Below are positions 46,045 through 59,139 of a stretch of 64,000 nucleotides of DNA, piece after piece. Within the stretch, counting starts at the first letter, position 1; each line of letters opens with the position of its first letter. Position numbers and translations under genes: made by a program. The DNA is from Varanus komodoensis (lineage: Eukaryota > Chordata > Lepidosauria > Squamata > Varanidae): contig NW_025335641.1 in NCBI RefSeq assembly GCF_004798865.1, positions 3,183,565 to 3,247,564 of the forward strand, read 5' to 3'. Under the pieces are notes generated by a model. The model had not been told where the DNA came from. It saw nothing but the letters and a program-made list of their open reading frames with translations, and did not search any database.

Positions 46045-48550
46045 TTGTGGTTTGAAAGTATAAGATTAGCCAATTTAACATTAAAATGTGAACAGAATAA
46101 AAATTTCCCACATTTTTAGCCAGCTCAGGAACAGATCTTACTAATTTATAAATTCCACTCCACATGGAAGCAATGGAGGGTTCCAGCTCACTGTTTCCAT
46201 TCTGGTGCCAATTCACATAACCACATTGGCGAAATATGTCTGGCCTAATTAAGTCAGCATGGGACTGAGTTCAGCAAGGGGTAGGGTGGTCCGATGATTG
46301 TTTCTCCACACACCCCACTCCACTTCAGAGCTGTCTAAAGTGGGCTACATGGGAATGTGGTGAAAGTGCTTAAATTATGCACTGGGTGTCGAGCGAAACC
46401 ATCACACACCCTAATGTCCTAAACACAGTTCAGATCTGCTCAAGCTCACTGCTCAAGCTCAGTATGCTCACTGTACCAGTGTAGTTGTACCTGTCGGTAT
46501 TCATAATCTGCATATTCTCCATTCTGCCATGGCAAGCATTTTTCACACTAATACCTTCTTCTTTCCCATGTTAGGCTACACACCTGATTCCCAGAAAACT
46601 CACCCAACCTGAATTTGTTTCACTGACTTTTTACATATGCCCATTAGCAACTCCATTTTTTTAAACTCTGCACATTCTGGCTGGGGAATGTTGTGAGTTT
46701 CCAGTGTAAACACCTTTTGACTTAAGGATAAAATAGGGGGATGGCAGCCCAGTAGTGACATGCCCAGCACAAAGACCAGTCTCAAGCTATAGACAAAAAG
46801 TTCACAACAGCATGGAAGATCCGTGTATGTACATTTCTGTGTCCTTATTTACTCACAATTCAGTCCCCTACAACCTTCCTTTCTACTAGGTCAGCCCAGA
46901 GATGCAGTGGAAATTGAAAATTGTTGATGTCCCCTTTCCTTTAAGGTCACAGAAACCCTGCTGAGTGTGCTAGATTCCTGCTGAGAATCCCTATTCAAAT
47001 GCTTTGTTCTGCCCAGCAGGAGTCTGTAAACTCAGCAGTACCTGAAGGAACCGGCTAGGCACTTTATAGCAATAACCAGTATATTTAAAGCAGCAAGTTT
47101 TCCAAGAAGGCTTAGGGAGTATGCTTCATTTTGCAACTCTCAGATTTATGGAGCTGGCATTGCACCTGTATTAAGTGTGTGCATCATTTTGGCTGTTATT
47201 ATAACCTATAAGGTGTCAAAGCACCAAAATTGCTGCCCAGTGAGTCTATATTTGCACTTTTCAGCGTGCAAAGAGATCCTATCTTTTACTCTAGGTTAGG
47301 GATCATTGACTTTCCTCCTCACTCCTAATGCAATTTTTGATGTTACAGCATAATTAAATTTGAGCCCAATGTACCAGACTCCTGTAACAAATAATACCTC
47401 TCTTCCCACCCCTTTCTTTGTGTTGAAAATACATCCTGGCTTTCAGAAATCACTGTGGCAAGCTGTAAATGATGTATGAAATGAAAAATCCCAGCTCACT
47501 ATGTAACAGGAGAAACCTGGCAGGGCCCCACTTCCACGTTTGCTGTTATGCTTTGCTCTTTGCTGAAATATTTAATCACGGGAGCGCACTGTGACTGGCA
47601 CTGGGCACTGGTTTACACCAAATGAAGGATGGTTTGCTGCTAAAGCAAATGCAAATTGAAATCTGAACACTACATAGAATTTCCAGGATCTAAATCAACC
47701 AAAACATAGAAACTATTTGGTTATATGTTGCCTCATTTCCCCTGTCTTATGCCTGTTTTATTAATATTGCAAGCTTTCTAGATTGGGAAGGTAACTTTTC
47801 TGTTTGACTGTACTCCTGTGGCTGGGAGAAATTATAGTAATCATTTAATGGGTATAAGCTTCAAGCAAATGCAAGGTGATCATGACACGTGTTTTGCTTT
47901 TGTCTCTATATGAATTGAAACAGAAGTGTAAGAGGGAAGGGAAGAAGCCAGACCATGAACTATTGTTCTACCCAGGACTAATTCAGACATGAAGAAAACA
48001 GTGTGGTACAATCCTTCCATGCAGCTGTGCTTTCTCAGATTTATAAAGGGGATAGCATGTTTGAGGGATAACCATATCAAAATGATACAACACAATTACA
48101 CCTTATTAGTGAGGCGGACGACTTCTAGTAGCTATAGCTACTTACAGCAGAAAATTCTCCCGTTTCCATGGCATGACTGTTTCTGTAACATTTGAAGGGC
48201 AGATACAAATGCAAAGAAAATCCATGCTGTAATAAGGTTCTCCTGTAACCGTGTTGTCCATAATTGCAAATGAACTGTGCCTCAGAGTCAAGGCTGTTAT
48301 TAGACAGCGGCTGAGTACACACATCACAGAAAGCAACCTTGAATGGTTTCCACAGTGCATTGTTTGTTTGCCTGTATGTGCCTGACAGACAACTGAGTTC
48401 CATGTTAGCATGGTTTCCACCCCACTTGCTCAGTCTGCCCACTCGTAGCACATATCCCATCAGCCACTACATCTGAAATTCAATCCCACATGGAGGGACA
48501 GCTATCACTCTTTCCAGGGGACCTTATGGTAGGTGCATATCAGGGTCATT
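46045..48550. other. Unassigned 2.5-kb stretch, mostly clean of repeats
   Basis: No recognised repeat. The part 47540-47680 has words such as 'aatcacgggagc' and an octamer ATGCAAAT near 47650. 48110-48360 is likewise unique-looking. No exon with plausible splice sites. Confidence 0.3.
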
Positions 48551-48554
48551 GTTA

Positions 48555-48750
48555 CCATAATTCTGGGTTCAGACAATTAAAGAAACCATTGTGAACCATG
48601 GAAACCATGGAACAGAGTGTTGTTTCTTAACATAGCTTCTAAAAACTAAATGTATTACGTTGAAATCACAAGAAAGAATTTGGACACATGACAGACCATC
48701 TTGCACAAGAAATCAGCAGCAGTTGTCACATCATGTGAACCCACTCAGCC
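48555..48750. mobile_element. Possible DNA-transposon scrap
   Basis: 'ctgggttcagacaatt' (48565) and 'cacatcatgtgaacccactc' (48727) look like diverged inverted ends, with 'ccattgtgaaccatgg' inside. It resembles the 'gttcagacaa ... gtgaaccca' family also seen around 54432. Weak. Confidence 0.3.
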
Positions 48751-48754
48751 TGTA

Positions 48755-49985
48755 ATGAAATGAACAACCAGCTACAGGAAGGAAATAGATCTGTAAGAGA
48801 ATCAAAACTTCATCCCTGCCAAAGTTTGTTTAAACTTTTGTTATGAGGCAAGAACTAGAAACTAGACTGTAGATTCATACACTTCCTCAAGCACCATATC
48901 TAGATGCTCTCATGGGACAGGTTCTTGGGAATGGTTATATCAGAAGTAAATGTGATATGGTGGCTTTAGGAGTCCTTTTTCTTTCTTTTTCTTTTTCTTT
49001 TGAGAACTAATGTCATCATTTGCATGCTAATTTGTCCACAAGATGCCAATTGATTGTTTTTCATTAGTATAAGAAACAACCACTCTGCAAATTTTTTTCA
49101 GAAGAAAGAGATGGAGTTTCAAAAGTATTCCATCTCTCTCAGATATCTATTCACAAGGAGAGCAATACCTTCCATGCCCTTTCTACATTTGTGACATAAT
49201 AATGAAGCCAAATATGACTGGGCATATGGCAATGTACTCATACTCAGTATATGATCCTTAACTGTCTGAAAGTAGAATGAGGGATCAAAGAAATCTCAGA
49301 AATGGTGTACATGAAGCAGAAGAAAGGAGGCAACACAGTGATTATGAATGGCCACTAATACAGATGGAAATTTGGAGGGATCTATGAAACCTCTTATCAA
49401 TACCATCTTCACATTAAAAATGCCCACAAGAAAACACTTGGCACATCTTTAGATGCCCATGAATTTCTATCATTTCAGCCTTTTGCTGACTGCAGGAAAT
49501 TCAGCAGAAAATAAACAGGAAGTCCCAAAGGGAAGATTATCTGGCAGTATTTTGTTTAACCCTTTCAGAGAGAACTTCAGTGTCCAAAGGTAGACATAGC
49601 ATGAAGGCAGAGCCTGGCTTCCCCTGTGAAAAGGTGTCAAGTAGCTTGACTAGGAAGAGAGTCTGGATCAGTCCCTGTAGAGCAGCTGCTAGTCAGGACT
49701 AGAGGAAGAGGTGCCCTGACTCAATACAAGCAGCTCACTATGCATCACAAAAGTGTTGATCTGTTGATCACAATGGAAGCATTAGCTGCACCATGGAAAT
49801 ATATGAAGTTGCTCTGCTCATAGTAATCAAAGTAGCAGACTAGGACTGGGATAAAGCCTATTGGAATCTGTCCCCCAAGCATTCCCAGGCTCACTCTTGT
49901 GTGTGTCCTGGTCTTCCAAAGTGAGCTGGCTGGGAGGAAATCTACAGATGTATTTCACCAAATTTGAGCTTTAGAAACCAGGAGA
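48755..49985. other. Unassigned stretch
   Basis: A TTTCTTTT run lies at 48979-49001. No element or exon recognised. Confidence 0.35.
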
Positions 49986-49989
49986 AGCC

Positions 49990-50280
49990 ACTGTGCTTTC
50001 TCCATACTATCATAGCTTGTCATCTTGTCTGAACCCAAAATTTTGATTTCCACAATCCTGGTATGTAACTACCCCAGAGTACCCTGGAAAGAGTGGCAAT
50101 TGCAGGAACCACTCCACCCATCCAGCCTCCAGGTGACATAGGCAGGAAGTGATGCACCTTGGGACTGGATTCCAGCCACAGTGGCTGATGGGATATCAGT
50201 CTACAGCAGGAGGACTGAGCGGAGAGGATAAAAAGAACTATGATAAAATAGAAATCATTTGACCATCTGTAAAGGGCTGC
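49990..50280. mobile_element. Putative DNA transposon family 'A', copy 2
   Basis: 'cagagtaccctggaaagagt', 'ggcaattgcaggaaccactc', 'gatgcaccttgggactggat', 'ccagccacagtggctgatgg' and 'gcaggaggactgagcggaga' align in order with the copies at 9365 and 54432. Confidence 0.6.
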
Positions 50281-50284
50281 ATTC

Positions 50285-51555
50285 ACAAAAACCCCTCAAA
50301 GATAATAAAACAAGTTGGAATGTTATACTTCTGTGTTCTTCCTTCCTTCTCTTCCACTGAGCCAGCTGCAAAGGTTACAGAAGCCTGTCACCCTCCCTGC
50401 AGGCAACCTGCAAAGCAGATGATCAGAAAAAGTCAGAAATATCCAAAATTCTTTCAAATGTATTAGCAGTTCAACCCCCTCCCCCACAGCACACATATTA
50501 TACATTGCAGAACTACTTTTAAATGCATAATGTTGAACCTTCAAGGCAGTTGTTGTGGTGGTGGTGGTGGTGGTTTTTAATTCTGCTTTCCCCCAGCCTC
50601 TCTTCTCTGACTGAGTGTTAATTCAAATGCAACAGGAAGAACTTTCAGCTGACACTATTTTGCTTCAATTCCTCAAAGAGAAGGTTAGATGTTGTCTGAT
50701 CACCAGCAAGAGCAAGCAGTTCGTGGCTGCTAGCAGACACAGAGAGTATCTGGAGGCCAGAGTTGCTCAGTGCGAAGAGCAGAGAGAGCAACAGCGCAAC
50801 GGAGCAGTTTAGAGTGATGGCGCATGAGGCTGCCATACAGAAGGCATGCTTCAAAACTGTCTGCCCCTATCCCGCAGTTTGACAAGATGGATAGAGGGCA
50901 AGGGAATAACATAAGAACGTAAAGCATACTCATAGAATCTGACAAGACAAACAAGAATTGGAATGGAGAGGGCCACAGGAGAGAGCAGAGCCGAATTGGT
51001 AGTGCCCCCTGTAAATCTGTGAGATGAAATGGCACTTTGAGGATGGCAGGCGAGAACATGCAGAGGCGAGCTACGTGAATCAAATGGGAACTATAAAATG
51101 AGACTCCAATTCACTGCTTGCATGTGAGATACAGCCCTGAACCAGATGTTTCGACCACCCATTGCCCCTAGCAGTAGTAAGCCGTTGCCTGCTTCTTTCC
51201 AGCCCATCAGCCTAAAGCAATACATCAGCAGTTAGACTTGAGCATCCAGAACAATGTCATCAACATCGCTCTTCAGTTGTGTTGCCACCTGAAAACACCT
51301 CTACTAGGACAGGTGGGTGCACCTGCAAAGAGAGAAAGAAGGTACTATGTAATTTATGCAGTTATCAGCAAGCACACATCTGCACTCTTTGAATCAGTGT
51401 GACCACCAACAGGTTGTTGGACTGGGGTGCTGCGAAAAGGGGGATTTTCAAATAGTTCAAGTTGTTTCAGTCTCGGCCATTGAGTAATAGACCAATTCAA
51501 CAAACAGAGGAGTGTTTCAGGTCAGGTGATATTTGGAAGAATTAGAATGATGATA
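50285..51555. other. Unassigned stretch with (GGT)n
   Basis: (GGT)n at about 50557-50573. The small frame 50615-50812 is Gln/Glu-rich but has no partner exons or recognised domain. Confidence 0.35.
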
Positions 51556-51557
51556 AA

Positions 51558-52190
51558 TTAAGAACTTAAGACTAGAAAAGCAGCCATGTTGGATCAGACC
51601 AAGGGTCCACCCAGTCCAGCACTCCGTTCACACGATAACAAACCAGCTGCCCACAAGATCCCTCATGCAGGATGGGTACAAGGGCCCCTCCTGTCCAAGC
51701 CCCTCAGTATACCTCCTCTGATAATGCAGGTGACACACAGCCAACAAGGCTAGTAGCCACTGATACTCTTCTCTTCCATTAATATGACCAATCTGCTTTT
51801 TAAGCCATCCAAATAGCTGGCCATCACTACTTCCTGTGGCAGTGAATTCCATAATTGATCTATGTGCTATGTAAAATGGTTTCCTTTCCTCTATCCTGAA
51901 TCGCTCACTAGTCAGCTTCATGGGATGACCTCATGCTCTAGTATTATGGAAGAGGAATGAAAATATCTCACTCTCTACTTTCTTCACAGCATGCCTAATT
52001 TTGAACATTTCTATTGTGTTTCCCCTTACTTACCTTTCTAACAAGCTAAACAATCCCAGTTCTTGTAGCCACTTCTCATAGGGGAGTGACCTTCATTTTA
52101 GCTGCTCTTCTCTACACTTTTCCAACTCGAAAATGTCCTTTTTCAATTCCAGGGACTAGAATGCTATTATTATTTCACATCTTTTTTGGA
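51558..52190 (-). mobile_element. CR1 LINE 3' fragment, inverted
   Basis: Reversed CR1 in order: 'gaccaagggtccacccagtc' (51597), 'ccagcactccgttcacacga', 'tttttaagccatccaaatag', 'ctggccatcactacttcctg', 'tggcagtgaattccataatt', 'catgggatgacctcatgctc', 'agtattatggaagaggaatg', 'cccagttcttgtagccactt'. The best preserved CR1 piece here; still non-coding. Confidence 0.85.
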
Positions 52191-52194
52191 AGGA

Positions 52195-54430
52195 GACAAG
52201 CCATTTGCTACTCTGACACAGGTGGAAGCAGTGCTGCTGGGAGGCAGATACAGCAGTCTGCAAACACAAGGGAACCACAGATGCCGGTCTGTGATGTAAC
52301 ACAATCCTCACCTCCAATTCACCATTTTAAATCACTGAAAATGGCTGTATTAGTGCTGTGGAGCAGTAAACTGTCCAAATTTAGCTTGCTTATAGCAACA
52401 TTTGCCCTCTGCATTGCTCTGTAGGGGTTGCAGAGCATCATATGGGTCAAACTTAGTTTCAGAAGTTTGATTTAGTCCATTAAGCACTGCATAGCACTAT
52501 AGTGGCCACATTCGTGCTTACCAAATTTTTCCACAGCGGGGGTTGTGGAGGCCACACATGGAGGTGAGGATGTATGTGGCCCACGTGTGGGCTGCCCCTG
52601 ATATAGATCAACACAGCTCTCTGCTGTTTTGGACTCTTCTAGGCTATGAGAGTTGTAACGATGAGTGTCCAGTCTTCACGATGTATCGCTAAATCTCCGA
52701 AATGCCCATCAGTCCAGCAGGTGTGGCTCAGCCCTGTTTCTATGAGAATTTGCACAGAACAAATTTGTCAAGCACCCCTAGTAATTTCTGCATATCCCTG
52801 CCTCTCCTTACCAGCAGTGTTCCTTATGGCAGCAGCAATGTTTAAACCACATTCTAGAGTATCTGTGCTTCTATGGCTCTGTAACATCAAACATTTTTAA
52901 GTACCATCTCCGGCTTAATAAAATAACCCTGGAGACACATTGAAAATGTATTCATATTAAAAAACCAGCATGCAGACGACTGGACCAACACTTGATTGCA
53001 AGTGTACCTCAGTGCTCTGTCTCCCTCACCAATTGGCAGTAACTTTCAGAAACAAGGGTAATGGCCCCTCTTATCTCCAGGCTTAACAAAGATCACTTTT
53101 CAAATCTGTGTGGCCAAATTAATGTGCATGCTTCCCCCCCAAGGTCTTTCCCCTGGTTTTATTAGTAGTGATAATATTGTAAGAGTGGCATGAAAGAGCT
53201 AATTCACACATGCGCCATGTTCTGCATGCTGCCTGAACCTGCTGGAACATGGTTTTCAAAAGAATGATGAGAGTAATAAACATCTTCTGGCAGAGGCTTG
53301 CAAAATCTGCACCCATTTTAGTCACTCAATAATGGGCCATAAAATTCTTCGAAAACTGCGGGAGAAAAACAATGCACAAAGGCATGCATAAATTAAAGCA
53401 AGGAATACCGGTTCAATGGCAGGCTACAACTTCCGAGTAATAAGGCTGGTAGTGCATTTGCTCACACAAGGTCAGACGCAAAAGATATTGCCAAAGGCAA
53501 TAGTGCTGGGTTGTAATGCCATATGAGAAAGTTGAGTATATAGTCTGCAGAAACCAAGACAGTATCAGTTAAATAATTAATCTTCTCAGCACTGATGAAA
53601 GCCATTAGTAATTAGTGAGAACAGCTTAGGCATTAAGACTGTGAGTGTGACAATGTGCATAGAGTTCCCCACACTACCCAGTGTTCTTGGTTCTCATTGA
53701 GCTTTGATCATCTCATTTACCTGCTGCAACGGAGCAGGTGCCATTTACCTGTCCTGTTGTTCCAGGCAAATGAGATATACAGAATGCTATATAGAATGCT
53801 AAAGTGTGGCTTTTATACAAATGTAATTAGTAAATAAATAAAGGCCCAGTCCAAAGACTGCTACTAATGCCAACTAGTAACATGGAGGGAAGAAACAGAA
53901 TGAACAGTTCCCATTTAGAAACCATACCCAAAACACTGGACCTAGCCCCTAAACTGTTGGGGCCATGGTCCTTTTTCCTCCTGCCTAACTTCCTTATGTC
54001 TGGATTCTGCCTTTCAGTTCCCATTTTTTGAAGTAGCCATAGGCCGCCATTAAATCAACATCAGGAGCAGTATGTTAGCATAGATCGCTATCTGTTTGTA
54101 AAGCAGAATTGGCAAACTAGTTTAAATTGTGATTTCCAATCCCACTTTAGAACTTCGTTAATGATCTGAATCAACAAACCATAGTTAGTGGAGACCAGGA
54201 AGTACAGGCAAAAATCAAACCAAGTAAAGGGAATAGAAAGGGAGAATGTGTAAGCCAGAGAATCAGTTTGGCCATAAAATCTGAACAGGCCAGTGATGGT
54301 ATGCTTATCTGTATCCACTGAAACATTGGGTGGGTTCAGGAAATGTGACAAGCCTTGGTAGTACAGAGTTGAAAGCATTGTTTCTTATCATGATTTCTAA
54401 AGAACAGACTTAGCATGGTGAAATACTATG
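52195..54430. other. Unassigned 2.2-kb stretch
   Basis: 'ggcccacgtgtgggctgccc' near 52579 looks like one end of a hAT-type element, but no partner end was found. 53240-53530 is unique-looking. 54030-54430 has 'caacaaaccatagttagtgg' words that may belong to another copy of the family that follows. Confidence 0.3.
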
Positions 54431-54431
54431 A

Positions 54432-54823
54432 CTGCGCTCAGACAAAACATGAGAGCAACAATGATTGAAAACAAAACAAAACACCATGGCTTGTCATGTT
54501 ATCCAAACCCAGGATTGTGGCCCTCATGCTCCTAATATGCAACTACCACAGAGTCCTCTGGCAAGAGTGGCAACTGCAGGAGCCACTCCAGCAATTCAGT
54601 CTCTATGTGTGAAAGAGGCAGGACACATAGGGAGGGAGTGATGCACTTTGGGATTGAATTCCAGGGACAGTGGCTGATAGGATATATACCAACAGTAGGA
54701 GGACTTAGTGGAAAGGATGGATACTATGATAAAATAACTTGATCTTGTGTTGGGTAGATGATGGTTAAAAAAAACCAAAACAAAACATGCAGGGTTGCTT
54801 GATGTGTTGTATAAATGCAGCCC
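54432..54823. mobile_element. Putative DNA transposon family 'A', copy 3
   Basis: Left end 'ctgcgctcagacaaaacatg' with 'agagcaac' and right end 'gttgcttgatgtgttgtata' with 'aatgcag' are imperfect inverted repeats over about 26 bp. Inside: 'gcaactgcaggagccactcc', 'tttgggattgaattccaggg', 'acagtggctgataggatata'. About 390 bp, no frame; target duplication not clear. Confidence 0.6.
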
Positions 54824-54829
54824 TTGTTG

Positions 54830-55880
54830 AAACTGAAGTTCACCTCAATCATGAAGTTTCTTTATGTAAAAAAAGAAAAATTAAATAATTTCAAAAATAA
54901 TGTTGTACATGCTGTATTAGTTCTGAAGTGTTTATAAAGCATGCATCGATAACCACAGGGCTATTATGCAGTTCATCTAATCTCAGCCTGTAAACACAAA
55001 TAGGCTGAGACAATAATTCAGCCTCATGGGAAACAAGCCAGATAATGGCCATGGGGACTTCTTTTCCATGCCCCTACATGTGCCAGACGTGCACCACATT
55101 ACGAGCCCAATTACCCATGTAGCATGTGACCTCCCATGTCATCTGAACCTGGTGGGCTATGTGGCAATATGGCTTTGAAATACTGCAGCATCCTCCAACA
55201 AGCCATGGGTCCTTGTGTTATTTTCAAGCAACACCTACCATGCACTTCACTTGGTCCAGGCAACATGGGAAGCCGCACAAGCAATTAGCCAAATCACACA
55301 GTGTACACTCGGCTCACATGGGGCAGGGAAAGAAGCCTCCATGGCTCCTTTTCCTACTGTTTGTCTGAACCCTGCCACAGTTTTAACATGTCAATGCAAC
55401 AGGCCATCAATAAGAACTGTTCAGATGCAAATACTTCACTCTCCTCAAGGTAATCTCTCTCTCTCTCTCTCTTTCCCCTTTTCTTTTATCTTTTTAAAAA
55501 ATCCATTGTTTAAGGACTGTGTATTTAACTGCTTCATAAAATTACCCGTTTAAATACCAGAAAGGTAATTGAAACAGTAATGTGTTGAATCTATTACTTA
55601 TCAGCATGTGCCTTAAAGAAAGAATTTTGTCTCTTAAGAAAACAAAAACAACCTCTACTCTCACTAGAAACCGATCTTATTGGATAAAGGCTGCCTCAGA
55701 TGGCATATGATTGTAATTCACCACTATCTTATCAGCATTATATTCTAATGTTAAATTCACTTAAGATGTTTTTTAGTGTGGGTTTTCTCTCACATTTATT
55801 GTCCTGCCTGGATTGCGGGATGGGGGTGGTACTCAGTTACAAGCACTAATAATAGTGGGATATGCTGCTCACCATTATTA
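54830..55880. other. Unassigned stretch
   Basis: (CT)n at 55457-55481. 55090-55385 has words like 'gtcatctgaacctggtgggc' and 'ttgtctgaaccctgccac' that may be another worn DNA element. Confidence 0.3.
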
Positions 55881-55884
55881 TGGG

Positions 55885-55960
55885 GCCACAATTATTTGTT
55901 TGTTTGTTTAATTTATATACTGCAACCTATAGCTCAGATTAGGGCTCTCCGGCTGATACA
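55885..55960 (-). mobile_element. LINE/SINE 3' tail scrap, inverted
   Basis: 'tttgtttgtttgtttaattt' and 'atatactgcaacctatagct' resemble the reversed tail and 3' end of an L2-like LINE. Confidence 0.4.
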
Positions 55961-55964
55961 CATT

Positions 55965-57925
55965 CTGTCCCTATAATATCTAGTGATTGTTAGAAACTCT
56001 CACTTCCTGCTGAACTGTCACTGATCTTGCACAGCCTCTTCTTTTTTCTTATCCACAAATTCCATGGAACTTCTGAACTCATCTTGGATATTTCGTCTAA
56101 AAGAAACACAGTGTTAAATGAAGGACATTGCACCCTTCCTGCCCTAAAACAGGCAGCCAATCTTGTCAAGTCTGTATGTGTGCCACAAAATTTCTCAGAT
56201 GATTTGTCCAAGCTAAACTCTTCAAGAAATTTGCCACAAAATTTCACCTTAGCAGTTTTGATTGAGAGCTGATAAAAATCCAATAAAAGAATATGTGAAC
56301 TCTAATTACACATCCTAGATCAGGAGTGAGCAGCATCTGGCAATCCAGGGGTAAATGCGCCTGCCAGAACTCACCAGGGGCCACACTCATACCTCTACCA
56401 CCGAAATTGCTATCACAGTGCTGCTAATTTGCCACTGCAATTCAGCACTGCAGTGCCAAAGGAACACGCTTTGTTTCCGGCACATGTTGTTCTAAAGAGA
56501 AAATGCCACTGCGTTGTCCCTTCCGCATTGCCGCATGTGGTGTGGCAACATGCCGGGCTAAGGGGGGCTCAGGGAAGCCTGGGCACCTGGGCACTTCCAG
56601 GTGAACTGTGGGCAAAGGGGGTACCATGCCTCACCTTTACCATTCTTGGCAAGACCTGTAAAGTGCAACGGAACCTATGCCACGAGATATCCTCCTAAAT
56701 GCTGTGGATTTGTTTCTAAGCCTTTATTAACTGGCACCTGTTGAAATTCTCCCCCTGTCCCTTTCCTGCCTACTTAGATATAAGTCTTATTATGTACAAT
56801 TGGTCCTGCTCCCAGTGGAGTGTGCGCAGGACTGCCGGCTAAGCCTGCTCCTTTTGCCTATTGCTGTGTGCATCTCCCAATTTCTCGACTTGGTTGTTAA
56901 AAAAATGCTTTCAGCATTTCTAAATGCAGGTCTAAGCTGTCTTGTGCCTGACTAGTCATCAAGTGTTAGCATGTGATTGATTTGCACCATTGTGGGACTC
57001 ACTCCAAATACATGTGGTATTTAAACAGGAACCAGCCATCGCCTTTGTAATCCCTTGTGCGACACTCTTGCCCTGAAAGGAGAAGGGGAAGGAAGTCAAG
57101 CAGTGTATTTGTCAGAATGTGCTCACCATAGCCACTATCCCCACAGGCAGCGACTGTCAGTGTCGGTGACTGCAAGCTAGTTCATGTCCTGATATTATTG
57201 TGCACATCCCCAGAGGGAGTTCTTGGGAAGGACTTTTGCATTCATGTGAAGACAGGAATTTCTGCTGCTACTACTTTCCAGAGGCACTGATTGCCCGAGA
57301 CAAAGTGAGTGAGTGCTACGCAGGCAGAGAGACTGAAGGACATCAACATACTGTAATATGTTTTGGCACAAAACAATAACAGATTAAGGTTCTTTTCACA
57401 GCTGATTGAGCAAAATGAATAACAGAAGCGGAAGAGGCAGATGCCTCCTTCATGCCCACATGACTGCATTTCAAAATACAAAGGGCTCCCTTATACTTGT
57501 TCGTGTGACTCTTTGTGAGGCTTCAAGAGGCCCTTGGTTTTAATCATCACATTTCTCTGTCCATCTTTTTGCAGACTTCCTGGCTGATTGAACCTGAGAT
57601 GACGATTTGACTCGGAGTGGAAAATAAATTAAATACCTACCATGTATCATTTTTACCATCTTCTTTCATTTACAAAGTTATTTACCATTTTTAATGTGTC
57701 TACTTTCAGCCTACCCCCTTTCCCCAAAGCTGTTTCTCGGTATTATTCTAACTGTACAGATGGGGAACTGAGGCTGAGAGATAATGTCTAGTGCAACATC
57801 TTGCAACAGTGCTAGCAAGGCGGAACATTCCTGCAAGCAAGTGTTAAGATAAGCATATGATAGCAGGATTGGCCTTGGCCCAGCAAAACCAAAAAGCATA
57901 TCGGAACAGCCAGGTTTAGTTAGAC
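55965..57925. other. Unassigned 2-kb stretch
   Basis: 'gatcaggagtgagcagcatc' at 56319 resembles a hAT end, but the other end was not found. Modestly GC-richer at 56440-56640. No exon recognised. Confidence 0.3.
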
Positions 57926-57930
57926 TAGAC

Positions 57931-58050
57931 TTCCCAGCCTGATGGCCCCAGATGATTTGGACTACAGCTTCCCGAATTGCTATTTGACATGCTGGCTCTG
58001 ACTGATGGCAGCTGAAGTTGAAATCATCCAAGGGACACTAGGCTTGGGAA
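57931..58050. mobile_element. Foldback MITE, same family as 3264
   Basis: Left arm 'ttcccagcctgatggcccca' (57931) and 'gatgatttggactacagctt'; right arm 'agctgaagttgaaatcatcc' and 'actaggcttgggaa' (58050). Arms pair imperfectly around a short core, 120 bp in all. Confidence 0.65.
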
Positions 58051-58254
58051 GGCTGTACCAGACCAACTAGCCCAAGTCAGGATGCTTTCTTTTATAGTAC
58101 CAAGTCAGACATAGCTGGTAAGCACACGAGCAACCCGAGATGGCAATAGCCATGCCTTTTTAGTTGCTTCAAAGTTCAGTTGCTTTTTTCCAGTTTGTCC
58201 TTCCTGGACCTGACCTGATTCCAATCTAAACTTGAAGTCCATACATTTCTTGAG

Positions 58255-58520
58255 ATATGTTGCACTTGAAGGACAAAAACAATGAATTCTGAAACAGATA
58301 CATTTGAAAAATATGCAGGAAAAAGTGCATTCTTCTGAAAAGTTTGCATGAACTCACTTTAATCAATAAGAGAAAATGTGCACATTTCAAACATGATCAC
58401 ATTTGAAGTATGCATTTGTGGGGGAAGCACATGAAAATAAGCACCTTTTCTGTGGAAAAAAAACTGATATGGGCATCAGTTCAGAACAAGCTTTGGATGG
58501 AATCCAGAGAACCTCAATGA
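58255..58520. repeat. Dispersed ATGCAT/TGCACA-rich repeat, copy 5
   Basis: 'gaaaaagtgcattcttctga', 'gagaaaatgtgcacatttca' and 'gaagtatgcatttgtggggg' recur with short spacing. Confidence 0.45.
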
Positions 58521-58559
58521 GCAAGAGGTTTATTGATGCACACCCTTACCTCAAAAGGT

Positions 58560-59065
58560 CTTGTCTAAAGCATAATATTCCAGAACATGGAAGTTCTGTC
58601 TGTCTGATAAAAGCCATCTATAGTAGCCTTACTATCTACGGCTTCAACTAGTCTCTTCTTAAATGTTACCTATGCTAGTGACCATTACACCCTTTCTGGT
58701 GTATTTGACCATTACACTCAATTTGAAGCCACATCTCCCATACACATTGCTTCCCATACACCCAATTTGAAGCCACATCTTCTAGACCACACTTGGGTGT
58801 TTTCTATAAAAATGACTTGGCATTAAGAAGAAAAACACCTTCAAGATATCATTGCACAGAATGTACCAAAATCCTATTTTGTATGTTGACTTCTGCACCA
58901 AAAATATGTCACTGTGGTCATCCACATTTTCAGTTATATTTTCAAAGATATCGAAGTGTGCTTTCATTATTTATTTATTTTTGCTTGTTTAGATTTGTGC
59001 TGTCTTGGCTATTGTACGTTTTTGCTTCAGGGTTCCTCTCCCCCTTTCTGGCACCCTGAATGAAG
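58560..59065. other. Possible worn CR1; small tandem repeat at 58719-58790
   Basis: 'tctcttcttaaatgttacct' and 'atgctagtgaccattac' hint at an inverted CR1. A 44-bp unit starting 'caatttgaagccacatct' at 58719 is repeated from 58763, and 'gaccattacac' recurs at 28-bp spacing just before it. Confidence 0.35.
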
Positions 59066-59072
59066 CACGACT

Positions 59073-59139
59073 GTGTATCTGGGCAGATAGGGGCCATTGC
59101 GCAAGCAAAGCATTATGTTGGGGAATATTGGGAAGCACC
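59073..59139. repeat. Direct repeat flanking the CR1/L2 block, left
   Basis: 'gtgtatctgggcagatag...gcaagcaaagcattatg' is about 78 percent identical to 59654-59720 in the same orientation. It is too long for a LINE target duplication. Confidence 0.7.

Noticed and set aside
50615-50812. 65-codon Gln/Glu-rich frame
   Set aside because: Looks slightly protein-like at its end, but there is no domain, splice context or second exon.
52500-52600. hAT right end near GGGCTGCCCCTG
   Set aside because: No left end or 8-bp repeat could be matched.
56319-56690. hAT-type element starting CAGGAGTGAGCAGC
   Set aside because: No matching right end or target repeat was found, so it was not called.
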